Positions 38,232-47,266 of a stretch of DNA of 64,000 nucleotides are shown piece after piece. A program made the translations under genes and the position numbers. Under the pieces are notes generated by a model, which saw nothing but the letters and a program-made list of their open reading frames with translations, was not told the origin of the DNA and searched no databases. Numbering within the stretch: the stretch's first letter is position 1; each line of letters begins with the position of its first letter. Source of the DNA: Methanosarcina sp. DH2 (GTDB taxonomy: Archaea > Halobacteriota > Methanosarcinia > Methanosarcinales > Methanosarcinaceae); NCBI RefSeq assembly GCF_020804225.1, contig NZ_WJBI01000004.1, positions 179,174-243,173 on the forward strand, given 5' to 3'.

Positions 38232-38864
38232 TTAAGCACCTCTCATAGCCTTTAAGATTCTCTTGTAATTGACCATGGTCATCAGAACCGCAATGGTCAG
38301 GAAAGCTCCAGGAGATAAAGTCATAACACCTATCGGGTTGAATCCGAGCGTGGAGACAAGGTCAATTAACTGCATTCCAAAGAGATTGATTCCACCTGTT
38401 CCCAAAAGTTCCCTTATTCCTCCTAATAGCATAAGCATTAGCAGGAAACCTGTACCTACACCTAACCCATCGATCAGCGAGTAGAATACTCCATTTTTCA
38501 GGGCATATGCTTCGGCACGACCGATCACGATACAGTTCACGACAATAAGAGGGATATACACACCTAAAGATGCATACATCCCAGGCGTGAAAGCTTCCAT
38601 AACCATATCCACAATCGACACGAAAGTGGCTATGACAATAAGTTCTATAGGGATCCTTACCGTATCCGGAATTTCATTTCGTAATACAGAAACCAGCAGG
38701 TTTGAACCGACCAGGACAAAAATAGTGCCTGCAGCCATACCAATCCCGTTTGCAACGGAAGTGGTGACAGCTAGAGTCGGGCAGAGCCCGAGAACGAGGC
38801 CAAATATAGGGTTGTCCTTGGTAATTCCTCGCATAAATTCACTTGCTACACTCCTATCAGCCAT
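38232..38864 (-). CDS. rnfE: Rnf complex subunit E
   Basis: About 210 residues, six membrane segments, homologous to RnfA. LGLCPTLAVTTSVANG in the first helix carries the conserved cysteine. ATG 38864 has AAGGGTG 6 nt upstream. The gene ends 1 bp before rnfA begins. Confidence 0.95.
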   Translation of the reverse strand: MADRSVASEFMRGITKDNPIFGLVLGLCPTLAVTTSVANGIGMAAGTIFVLVGSNLLVSVLRNEIPDTVRIPIELIVIATFVSIVDMVMEAFTPGMYASLGVYIPLIVVNCIVIGRAEAYALKNGVFYSLIDGLGVGTGFLLMLMLLGGIRELLGTGGINLFGMQLIDLVSTLGFNPIGVMTLSPGAFLTIAVLMTMVNYKRILKAMRGA

Positions 38865-38869
38865 ATTAA

Positions 38870-39430
38870 TCACCCTTCCATAGCTCTTACATTATCAATT
38901 CCAGAGTGCAGAGCGTTCACTACCGTGACAGTAGAGATGGTTGCACCGGAAATGGTATCAACTTTTCCACCGTTCTTGGTCAGGCTCAAATCTGCAACAG
39001 AGAGGTCTAAGAACTGCGACTTGAACCCGGGCTCAGCAATTTTTGCTCCAAGCCCTGGAGTTTCCGCGTGAGACATAATTTCCATTCCTGTTATGGTATT
39101 GAAGTCCGAGCTTACTCCACCGAGAACTTCGACAAGACCCTGTGCACCTGGCTGAGTATTCCTGAAGGCGTACCCCACAATATTCCCGGAAGAGTCGACT
39201 CCACGGAAATAAAGAATAACAGGTTCACCATCTGCATCCACCTGATCTCCGATTACGGGCTCGAAATCTGCAGCTTGAGGCAGAACTGCCTTTAACGCCT
39301 GTTTCTCCTGCTCATCCTGCAGTATTTTTAACTGCGCTTGAGTAGGAACGAAGGTTACTGCAAGCAGTACGGCTGCAAGAGCTGAGAGCACAACCATTTT
39401 AAGAACTATGTTTACTGGTGTATTTTTCAT
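38870..39430 (-). CDS. rnfG: Rnf complex subunit G, covalent-flavin subunit
   Basis: The 186-residue protein has one N-terminal membrane helix and an FMN_bind domain on the outer face. The flavinylation motif DTISGATIST lies near residues 158-167, and the threonine of SGAT (T164 in this numbering) is the expected site of covalent FMN. ApbE encoded divergently from this operon is the likely flavin transferase. Overlaps rnfD by 4 bp. Confidence 0.95.
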   Translation of the reverse strand: MKNTPVNIVLKMVVLSALAAVLLAVTFVPTQAQLKILQDEQEKQALKAVLPQAADFEPVIGDQVDADGEPVILYFRGVDSSGNIVGYAFRNTQPGAQGLVEVLGGVSSDFNTITGMEIMSHAETPGLGAKIAEPGFKSQFLDLSVADLSLTKNGGKVDTISGATISTVTVVNALHSGIDNVRAMEG

Positions 39431-40326
39431 TCTTCTTCACCTCCAACGACTTTGGGAGCGGTGGAGTGTGTGATCACCGGGGCTGCAAATGGTTTTGGAA
39501 TGGTGGAGCGCTCAATCAGCGGGAAGACAGCGTTTGACAGAAGCAGGCCATAGAGTGTCCCTGAAATATAGTCCCCGGTAAAATACCCGTAAACCACTGT
39601 CAGGAACCCGCAAACTGCCCCATAAATAAACCTTCCGTTTCTGGTTATAGGGGATGTAGATGTTTCCGTTGCTATGAAAAACACTCCAAGTAAGAAAGTC
39701 CCTGTGATGATGTAAGAAAGCGGGTCTCCAAGCAAAACTACCAGTATGACAGTTGTCAGGAGATAAGCTAGAGGGATTTTCCAGTCAACGTACTTTTTGG
39801 CAATCAAAAACAGCACACCAATCATGGCAATAGGTGAAGCATCTGCCAGGAACCCTGCTCCTGTTTCAAGGACCAGGTCCGAGAGCGAGCCAAGCTGAGG
39901 AATTGAGGCAGGAACCATCAGAGTAGGCCATGAAAGGCTCAAAAAGACCCAGGTAGCCAGAGCGGGGTGGAACATATAAGAGCCAAGCCCCCCAAAAGCA
40001 TGCTTTACAACTCCTACCCCGAAGACTGCCCCTATAAAAGGCAGCCAGATAGGGGCCGAGGGTGGAACTATCAGTGCAATAATCAAGCCCATATATGCTG
40101 CGTTTCCGTCACCAATTGTTACTTTCTGATGAAATGTTTTCTGGATTGCCAGTTCGATAAAAACTGCACCCAGCACCCCGGAGATAAGAGTTCCGAGAGC
40201 CGAGAATCCAAATAAGTAAATCGAAGCTAAACATAACGGGAGAAGAACAATAAATCTTCCCCACATTAATGCCTTAACCGATACACCCTCCTTTATATGA
40301 GGAGGTGGAGATACCGTAAATGCCAT
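39427..40326 (-). CDS. rnfD: Rnf complex subunit D
   Basis: The 299-residue membrane protein of the NqrB/RnfD family has about eight to ten membrane segments. Landmarks are GDGNAAYMGLIIALIVPP, TWVFLSLSWP, and FIATETSTSPITRNGRFIYG. In many RnfD/NqrB proteins an SGAT threonine carries FMN; the equivalent region here reads FLADASPIA, with serine at that position. It conducts electrons across the membrane next to RnfG. Confidence 0.94.
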   Translation of the reverse strand: MAFTVSPPPHIKEGVSVKALMWGRFIVLLPLCLASIYLFGFSALGTLISGVLGAVFIELAIQKTFHQKVTIGDGNAAYMGLIIALIVPPSAPIWLPFIGAVFGVGVVKHAFGGLGSYMFHPALATWVFLSLSWPTLMVPASIPQLGSLSDLVLETGAGFLADASPIAMIGVLFLIAKKYVDWKIPLAYLLTTVILVVLLGDPLSYIITGTFLLGVFFIATETSTSPITRNGRFIYGAVCGFLTVVYGYFTGDYISGTLYGLLLSNAVFPLIERSTIPKPFAAPVITHSTAPKVVGGEEE

Positions 40327-40330
40327 TTAT

Positions 40331-41635
40331 TTAGTCGCCTCCTCTTGCTTCAGCACACATGTTCTGGATCTGAAGTTTTGAGTATCTTATCAACTGTACA
40401 AGATGTCTCTTTGAGGGACACACCATAGCGCATGAGCCACATTCGATACAGTTCATAGCGTACAGATGATCACATTCATCGTATTTTCCAAGGTCAGAAT
40501 ATGATGCGATCCGGGTCGGAAGCAGGTTTACAGGGCAGATATCCACGCAGCGAGCGCAGTGAATGCAGACGGATGTTTCATCCCGCAGAACCTGTTCTTT
40601 GGTCTGAACCACAATTCCAGTCGTGCTTTTGACTATCGGCGCCTCATCCGTATATACCGCTATCCCGCCCATGGACCCGTTTACAATGATTTTCCCGGGT
40701 TCGCCTTTGTAGCCTCCGCAGGCTTCGATAACATCTTTTAGCGGAGTTCCGAACCTGACTATTATACTCTTCGGGTTGTTGACAGCCCCTTTGACTGTCA
40801 CCACGTTCTCCAGGTAAGGTTTGCCCTCGCATATAGCGTCGTATACCGCTTTGGCAGACTTTACTCCACATACTACTGTATGCGCATCTGCAGGCTCACC
40901 TCCGAGAGGAAGCTTTCTACCCATTACATTGGCTGAAAGCAGGTTCATCATTGTTGGGGTATAGGTAATTCTGCCTGCAGCAACAACGAGTATCTGGTCT
41001 TCTACGTCCTCAAGGTAATAGTCGGCATGTCTCTTTCCGATGATAGGAGCAACAGTAAGCGGTTTACCGTTAACCTTTGCACTCTTGAAGGCTTTAATGG
41101 ATTCCTTATCATCTGCCCTTACAACGATTACCCCTCTTGCAATTCCACTTGCTTCTAGCATAAGCCTGAACCCTTCAAGAACCTTGTCAAGAGAGTTCAG
41201 GTAAGCGTGGGTAATAAGGGGGAAGGTTGCATTCATAAGCAGGGTATCGATCCTCTTTCCAGGCTTCAGGGCAAGGTATGTGGGCTTTTCATAATACTCA
41301 ACAATTCCCGCTTCCTTGATTATCTGGATTAACCTTGAAGGAGGTGCGTTCTTCTCAGGCACGAAATCAACCGATTGTGCACACTCAGAAGGAGTGAGCA
41401 CAACACTGAGGATTCTTTTTCCACTGGGATTCGGCATCAGCTCTATTGAGTCTACAGTCCCGCAGAAGGGGGAGTGGACAAAGGCGAGGTCACTTCCCTC
41501 GCATTCCCCCAGCTTCTGGCCGACAATGACCGCTTCGCCTTTCTTGACCAGAGGAGCACATGCAATTCCATCGTGCTGCCTCATGGGTATAATCGCCTTT
41601 TCAGGCAGTTTGTCAAGTCTAACAACGTCACTCAG
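40331..41635 (-). CDS. rnfC: Rnf complex subunit C
   Basis: The soluble Rnf subunit has an N-terminal biotinyl-like barrel (IIPMRQHDGIACAPLVKKGEAV), a Rossmann-like FMN domain and two [4Fe-4S] motifs, CIHCARCVDICP and CIECGSCAMVCP, near the C-terminus. The archaeal protein lacks the NADH-specific function. Start is uncertain: a near-perfect ribosome-binding site AAGGAGGTGA (41641-41650) lies right after the mmcA stop. It is spaced 5 nt before a CTG (41635), which is used here; GTG 41644 and TTG 41671 are in frame. Confidence 0.93.
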   Translation of the reverse strand: MSDVVRLDKLPEKAIIPMRQHDGIACAPLVKKGEAVIVGQKLGECEGSDLAFVHSPFCGTVDSIELMPNPSGKRILSVVLTPSECAQSVDFVPEKNAPPSRLIQIIKEAGIVEYYEKPTYLALKPGKRIDTLLMNATFPLITHAYLNSLDKVLEGFRLMLEASGIARGVIVVRADDKESIKAFKSAKVNGKPLTVAPIIGKRHADYYLEDVEDQILVVAAGRITYTPTMMNLLSANVMGRKLPLGGEPADAHTVVCGVKSAKAVYDAICEGKPYLENVVTVKGAVNNPKSIIVRFGTPLKDVIEACGGYKGEPGKIIVNGSMGGIAVYTDEAPIVKSTTGIVVQTKEQVLRDETSVCIHCARCVDICPVNLLPTRIASYSDLGKYDECDHLYAMNCIECGSCAMVCPSKRHLVQLIRYSKLQIQNMCAEARGGD

Positions 41636-41648
41636 GTTTGTCACCTCC

Positions 41649-43148
41649 TTAGAATGCAGGTTCCCTTTCAACCTCTACAGGTCTTGGCCTGGTATAGCTG
41701 ATATCAATACTCTTTACTGCTGACGACTCCCCTCCAGGGTCTTCCACGTAACCGAGAGACTCCCAGTCGATTACTGCCTGGCTTCCGTGACAGTCCTTAC
41801 AGGTAAGAGGAGAGGCGATTCCAACGTCACTGCTCACGATGTTGTGAGAGACCTGATAATAGAGACCAACAGTTCTCAATACCGCATTCGGATAGTCAGC
41901 CTGTCCGTCTCCGTCGGCATCATAAGCCTGCATTTCTCCCACTGTGACCTCACCGTCTCCATCAGCATCTGCTGCCTTTACATACTTTACCGGGATCGGG
42001 TCTCCTGTAGAGATGCTTGTGTTCGGGTTTGAGAGCACTTCAGAATCAGTGCCTGCATCCCACCATGTTCCGGTAATATTGTTGAAAGGAGTCACCTTTA
42101 CATCGGTGTCATTCCTTGTGTCCACGGCAGGCAGAACATCTCCGAAGTTTCCGTTGTACCAGGCAAGAGCAGGCTGGAAATCTTCCTCCCAATAAGTATC
42201 TTCACGTTCTCCATTCTGCCAGCTGAAAGTCTTGAGAGGCTTACCACCGGGTAGTTCTCCTCCAGGAAGCATTGGGATATGACAGGCTTCACAGGCAAGG
42301 AATTCCATGTGAGAATCTGCAAAGGCCCCATGAGAGATACCTGCATGGCAGGCTGCATCGTCACAGCTGCGCATCGTATCATCAAAGTGATTCTCAGGAA
42401 GGTCTGGAGTATCAGAAGCATTTCCGCGCCCGATCTGATGGTCTGAGGTTATGATGAAACCTTCAGTGTGATGACATTCAGCACATTCAACACCTTCTTT
42501 TGCATGGGCATCGAACTCTGCATAGGTTTCCTCACTGCCCCAGGTTACAGCTCTCTTTTCCACGTCCTGGATGTGACACTTTTCAGCACAGGAGGTATGT
42601 GAAGGAGCTCCATTTACATCATCATGGAAAACGATCAGCAGGGGGTAGGGGGTAAGCAGGTTAGCATTGTAGACAAAAAACTGGATAGGATTAGTTCTTG
42701 CAGCAAGGCTGGAATTTACCATGGCTGCCCTGTTTGCATCATCGTACTCTCCCTTTTCGATCTTCTCGGCACGGGCTTCGAAATCGTAAAGACCATACTG
42801 TTCATGGCACATCATACAGTCAACGCCAATGCCGTATTCTGCAAGCGGACCTCCACCAGGATGGTATTTCCCGAATTCTTTGACCCATTCCTCTTCTCCG
42901 GATGTTTCAAGATCAAAATTTGTGAGGGGGGACCACCGATCCATATCTACCTGTACATGATAAGAATGATTGACATTTTCGTAGACATCGAAGTGACAGC
43001 CTCCGCAGACCGTATCGGACCATTCTCCCTTGGTCATGTAGTGGGATGCAATTTGATCATTCCCTGCATATCCAAGAGAAGAATAGGCACCAGCAGCCAC
43101 AAGAAGCAGCACAGCGACTCCCGACACCAACAGATTTAACCTATTCAT
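41649..43148 (-). CDS. mmcA: Multiheme c-type cytochrome MmcA of the Rnf complex
   Basis: About 499 residues: a signal/anchor (NLLVSGVAVLLLVAAGAYSSLG) followed by a large outside domain. Five canonical CxxCH heme motifs (CGGCH, CMMCH, CAECH, CEACH, CKDCH) are present plus CAEKCH (CX3CH) and CDDAACH (CX4CH), so up to seven hemes. Near residue 415 two Asp-rich loops, DADGDGEVTVGE and DADGDGQAD, resemble EF-hand calcium sites. It is the first gene of mmcA-rnfCDGEAB and takes electrons from RnfG/D toward methanophenazine or extracellular acceptors. ATG 43148 is preferred over GTG 43157. Confidence 0.95.
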   Translation of the reverse strand: MNRLNLLVSGVAVLLLVAAGAYSSLGYAGNDQIASHYMTKGEWSDTVCGGCHFDVYENVNHSYHVQVDMDRWSPLTNFDLETSGEEEWVKEFGKYHPGGGPLAEYGIGVDCMMCHEQYGLYDFEARAEKIEKGEYDDANRAAMVNSSLAARTNPIQFFVYNANLLTPYPLLIVFHDDVNGAPSHTSCAEKCHIQDVEKRAVTWGSEETYAEFDAHAKEGVECAECHHTEGFIITSDHQIGRGNASDTPDLPENHFDDTMRSCDDAACHAGISHGAFADSHMEFLACEACHIPMLPGGELPGGKPLKTFSWQNGEREDTYWEEDFQPALAWYNGNFGDVLPAVDTRNDTDVKVTPFNNITGTWWDAGTDSEVLSNPNTSISTGDPIPVKYVKAADADGDGEVTVGEMQAYDADGDGQADYPNAVLRTVGLYYQVSHNIVSSDVGIASPLTCKDCHGSQAVIDWESLGYVEDPGGESSAVKSIDISYTRPRPVEVEREPAF

Positions 43149-44259
43149 AACGACCACATTCTCTTTTTTTGTTCATGTTGTTATGTTCATGCTCGGAAAG
43201 AAACAAAGTTCAAATTTCAACAACTTGAAACTTATATTGAGTAATGAATGAGATTGAAGGATATTTACGGCTGGATCGAGTACACGGCCAGAGGGTGTAC
43301 ACTGCCGTTCCTTCCAGACCTCCAGTGGCATCAACCAGAGACCGAAAGGAAACCAATTAAACGGAAAACTGAAGCGAGAAGGAACTGGCATGAACGGCTA
43401 GCCTAGCTCTTTTTGGCATCATTGGTTTTCCTGAAGGATTTTTTTGATCACCGGCTTTTTCCTTTCCTTGCTTTAGATAGCCATTTTACTCCGAAAAACA
43501 AAGCTAAATTCCTCTTCAACGAAAAATGTTTGCGTGAAGTAATACTTATTTCTTTCGAAATAAGTTTGAGGGAATTGTATAGACTTTTATAAAGTAATAA
43601 AAATATATACTTTATATATAGTACATGACGTATATTAATCAAATATATAAAATATCTGAAATATAAGTTAAAAATTACACTTTTTTAATATATATAGTTT
43701 TCTAAAGAAAATATACATGATTATACATTAAAATCAGGAGGGGTATATACACAAATGACCTGGGATAAAGAACCAGAGATTAAACCTCCGAACACAGGAA
43801 AAACCCCATAAAGATATAATAACATAAGATTTATATAAAATTTGTTAAATTTTTAAGTAATCAATAATTGATAATTTGTTAATCATTAATCATGAATTAA
43901 CCAGTAAATAAAAAAGAATAATTACAGAACGTTCGCATATAAAATAGGACAGATACGACAAATAAAAGAGACAATTAAAGAGCTTGAGAGAGCTTGAAAG
44001 AGCCCGAAAGAGTCTGAAAAGACATAATAGATCTCACATGAATAAAAATATATAGCACAGAAAAAACAAAGAAATAGAATAGGAAGAAAGAATTAAAAGG
44101 TAAAGGAAAAACACCGTAAATAAAAAGACGATCAAATAGAGAACGAAACCGGAATCTCCTTCCAATTTTATTTTTACCTCTTTACCGGTGAAAAGAAATC
44201 TGGATCGGATACTAAAAATAACCCAAGCTTAAAAAACAAGCAGGCAAAATTGATAAAGC
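43149..44259. other. Long AT-rich divergent regulatory region of mmcA-rnf and apbE
   Basis: This 1.1-kb gap holds no established gene. Several TATA-like runs lie at 43585-43640 (for example TTTATATATAG). At 43979-44018 a 10-bp unit AGAGCTTGAA repeats four times. Its length between two co-functioning units suggests a long leader or an undetected RNA. Confidence 0.5.
43755..43811 (+). CDS. Candidate 18-residue peptide
   Basis: ATG 43755 to TAA 43811 encodes MTWDKEPEIKPPNTGKTP. AGGAGGGG at 43736-43743 lies 11 nt upstream, an unusually good ribosome-binding site in this non-coding region. It may be a small protein or a leader peptide; conservation is the only real test. Confidence 0.25.
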   Translation: MTWDKEPEIKPPNTGKTP

Positions 44260-45285
44260 ATGGATTCAAAATACAAAATACTATTTGCGTTTTTACTGGT
44301 ATTATCCATTCTAGTATCAGGCTGTTTGCAGTCTGAGCCTGAAGAGAGTGGAGAACTTCAGGAGTTTCAACAGACGAGAAGCATCATGGATACTACAGTT
44401 ACGGTAGCCATATATGCTTCAAATGAAAGCGAGGCTTCGAAGGCAATAGATGATGCCTTTAATGAGATATATAGAGTTGACGCTCTTATGAGCCCCTCAA
44501 AAGAAGATAGCCAACTTAATATCTTGAACACCCGAGGAGAAGTTGAAAATGCTGATCCTGCTTTTACTTACGTAATAGAGAAGTCAAAGTATTATTCAGA
44601 GAAAAGCGGAGGAGCCTTTGATATCACCATCCAGCCAGTGCTTGACCTCTGGAAAAGTAAATTCCTTCCCGGAGGATCGCAGGAACCCCCAACTGCAGAT
44701 GAACTGAACGAAACTCTCAGACTCGTAAATTACTCGGAAATAAGTACCGAGAATGGGAACGTAAGCCTGAAACCGGGGATGAAAGTAGCCCTGGGAGGAA
44801 TCGCAAAGGGCTATGCGGTAGATAAAGCAATCGAGTCCTTAAAGAAAAACGGGATTGAAAACGCTTTCGTCAATGCAGGGGGAGACGGGAAATACATAGG
44901 TCAGAAGCCTGACGGTACGCCCTGGATGGTAGGTCTTCAGAACCCGGACAGAAACGAACAATATGTTACGGCTATCGAAGCTCGTGATATTGCAGTAGCA
45001 ACAAGCGGAAATTACGAACGTTACTTTAATGAGTCAGCAAGAGTATCGCACATCTCGGACCCGAGAACAGGGTACCCTTCACAAGGCATTATTAGCAGCA
45101 CGGTAATTGCCAGAAACGCTATTGACGCCGACGCTTTTGCAACTGCGATCTTTGTGATGGGAGAAGAAGAAGGGCTTGAGATGATAGAAAATCTCGAAGG
45201 TGTTGAATGCCTCATAATAACAGAAGACCGCAGGCTTGTATATTCGGGTGGATTTAGGGAATATGAAGCCGAAGGGTACAGCTGA
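44260..45285 (+). CDS. apbE: FAD:protein FMN transferase (ApbE), lipoprotein
   Basis: 341 residues with a lipoprotein signal (LVSGC lipobox, Cys about residue 22). ApbE domain landmarks are MDTTVTVAIYA, GGAFDITIQPVLDLW, LGGIAKGYAVDKAI, NAGGDGKYIG, SGNYERYF and HISDPRTGYP. ApbE moves FMN from FAD to Thr/Ser of target proteins outside the membrane. The divergent rnf operon encodes the obvious substrate RnfG. Confidence 0.95.
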   Translation: MDSKYKILFAFLLVLSILVSGCLQSEPEESGELQEFQQTRSIMDTTVTVAIYASNESEASKAIDDAFNEIYRVDALMSPSKEDSQLNILNTRGEVENADPAFTYVIEKSKYYSEKSGGAFDITIQPVLDLWKSKFLPGGSQEPPTADELNETLRLVNYSEISTENGNVSLKPGMKVALGGIAKGYAVDKAIESLKKNGIENAFVNAGGDGKYIGQKPDGTPWMVGLQNPDRNEQYVTAIEARDIAVATSGNYERYFNESARVSHISDPRTGYPSQGIISSTVIARNAIDADAFATAIFVMGEEEGLEMIENLEGVECLIITEDRRLVYSGGFREYEAEGYS

Positions 45286-45386
45286 AATTAAATCTATTTG
45301 AAGTGTTGTCTTGTTGTCTTAAGGATACACAAAAGAAACTGATCAGGATTGTGGAGGACTGATGCAGTCCAGCGCAAGAAGACCTG

Positions 45387-45941
45387 TCAGTCCAGGTATA
45401 CCGTGTGCAGGGTTTCATAAATAGGACCGTACGGAGTTAGAGTGCTTTTCTTCAGAAGCACTTTATTTACCTGCATGCTGCCCAGTCTGGTATCTTTTAA
45501 TTCATTCAGAATATCTGCAAAAGCACTTTTTTGGTCTTTACTCAGGGTTTTTACCCTGGCAAGAGTAGCATGGGCAGTAAATGCCCTGTCCTCCCCTTTG
45601 AACTTAAAGGGCTTCAGTAATGTTTCCACATCAGCATGGAGAGTTTCGAAGTTCCCTGTTGCTCCCAACCACAGGACTTTAGGGTTTGAAGGTTTTGGAA
45701 AAACACCAAGACCCTCAATTCTTGCTTCGAAAGGCTCACACATAAGGGAATCAAGGGCCTCTTCCAGAGGTTTAACCATTGATTCTTCAATATCACCGAG
45801 AAACTTCAAAGTTATGTGAACGATTTCAGGGTTAACAAACTTCAGGTCAAAATCGGAAAATCGTTCCTGAATCTGGCGAATTTTTTCACCAAAACTCGGG
45901 TCCAGTTCCACTGCTATGAATGTCCTGATCAAAGCTTTCAC
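45387..45941 (-). CDS. thpR: RNA 2',3'-cyclic phosphodiesterase (ThpR/LigT family)
   Basis: 184 residues of the 2H phosphoesterase family with the paired motifs HITLKFLGDIEE (about 43) and HATLARVKT (about 130), which provide the two catalytic histidines. It opens 2',3'-cyclic RNA ends. The frame starts at GTG 45941; a TTG at 45932 is also possible. It converges with apbE across 100 bp. Confidence 0.92.
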   Translation of the reverse strand: MKALIRTFIAVELDPSFGEKIRQIQERFSDFDLKFVNPEIVHITLKFLGDIEESMVKPLEEALDSLMCEPFEARIEGLGVFPKPSNPKVLWLGATGNFETLHADVETLLKPFKFKGEDRAFTAHATLARVKTLSKDQKSAFADILNELKDTRLGSMQVNKVLLKKSTLTPYGPIYETLHTVYLD

Positions 45942-46370
45942 CAGTATAAATAAGAAGGGAAAAACAGAAAAATGTTTCTGTCAGCCTGCATATCAGGAAA
46001 AAACGGATTCATGACACTGTTTCCAGAAAAAATTGTAAACCCGTATTAATCAGGACTGCATTTAAAAAAATAAAAGGGAATAAGTAGAATGAGCTGAGAA
46101 AAAATGATAAGAAAAAGAGAGAAATAGGGTCAACCACAGAGCAATTATTATATCAGATATTGCTACACAACAAACAGGCTTGTTAACAGTATTATTATAT
46201 GTATAATTACCATTAATGTTAACTCTGAGAAATAATGTTAACCTATGAAAATAACATTAGCCCAAAGAAATAATAATTAACTTCAAAATCAAACAGCAGA
46301 ATATAAAAGAACTAAGAGTGAAACAGCAGGACTGCAACATGGTTGAATAAAATAAAAAGAGGTGGACGAC
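45942..46370. other. Divergent region with TAATGTTA motifs
   Basis: This is the 430-bp gap between thpR (minus) and the diadenylate cyclase (plus). TAATGTTAAC occurs at about 46214 and 46233 and its reverse TAACATTA at 46251. The three copies in 45 bp are operator-like. No gene is seen. Confidence 0.4.
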
Positions 46371-47246
46371 ATGGACAGAACACATATAATTGCAGAAGCG
46401 GCAGCCCGCATTTCCCAGGAACTTGGTGCTGCCGCAATTATGGTCTCCGGAGATATGAGTTTTGAGGGGATCGAGACCGGAGGAGTTCCGGTATATTACA
46501 TTTCCATGCGCCCGAAAAGCATAATAGACCACCTTGTAGCAACCGGCAAAGAAGGAAAAAGCCCTGCAAAAGAACTCAGCGATCAACTCAACCGGGAAGC
46601 TTCGGGAAATGTTGATCACCTGCAGCATGCCGCAGCCATAGAGTACGCACTTGGGAGCCCCAGAAGCGGGATTGTTGTAGGTGTTGTCGAAACTCGCGGT
46701 TCCAGCTCTATTATAGTCCACAACCTCGATGAGAACCCCCTTGTAAAAGCAATGAAAGAATGTGAAGAGAGAGTCAGGCCGGAAGTCATGAGTGCAGTCC
46801 TGAAAATTGCTTTTGATATCGCCCTCACAGGCAGGGAAGGAAAAAAAATAGGAGCTGCTTTTATCGTAGGCGATTCCGAAGAAGTCCTGAAACGTTCTCA
46901 TCAGATAATTCTTAACCCGTATGCAGGTCATGAGGAAATTCACAGGAACATCCTTGACAAGAAAAACTGGGAATCCATAAAGGAATTTGCCCAGCTTGAC
47001 GGAGTTTTTGTGATAGATGAAATGGGCCTTATCCGTGCAGCAGGACGATATCTTGATGTTGACGGAAAAAATATTGATATTGAAAAAGGACTGGGAGGGC
47101 GCCATGTCTCAGCCGCCGCCATAAGCAGGGATACGGTAGCAATCTCAATAACAGTGTCAGAGTCGGGCGGAGTCCTCAGAGTATACAAAGATGCAAAAGA
47201 AACAATCTGTATGGAATCCTTACAGCCTGCAACCAGATATATCTGA
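46371..47246 (+). CDS. dacZ: Diadenylate cyclase (archaeal DacZ type)
   Basis: About 291 residues. The C-terminal half is a DisA_N-type domain that makes cyclic di-AMP from ATP: LDGVFVIDEMGLIRAAGRYL (DGA-like motif, about 220) and GLGGRHVSAAAISRD (RHR-like motif, about 245). The N-terminal half (ARISQELGAAAIMVSGDMSF, HAAAIEYALGS) is the archaeal extension. ATG 46371 has GAGGTGG 6 nt upstream. C-di-AMP in euryarchaea is linked to osmotic balance. Confidence 0.88.
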   Translation: MDRTHIIAEAAARISQELGAAAIMVSGDMSFEGIETGGVPVYYISMRPKSIIDHLVATGKEGKSPAKELSDQLNREASGNVDHLQHAAAIEYALGSPRSGIVVGVVETRGSSSIIVHNLDENPLVKAMKECEERVRPEVMSAVLKIAFDIALTGREGKKIGAAFIVGDSEEVLKRSHQIILNPYAGHEEIHRNILDKKNWESIKEFAQLDGVFVIDEMGLIRAAGRYLDVDGKNIDIEKGLGGRHVSAAAISRDTVAISITVSESGGVLRVYKDAKETICMESLQPATRYI

Positions 47247-47266
47247 ACCTGGCACGCAGGAAAATA

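Noticed and set aside
46257..47105. A 282-codon minus-strand frame
   Set aside because: It is antisense to the diadenylate cyclase and rich in Ser/Phe/Cys, as expected of a shadow.
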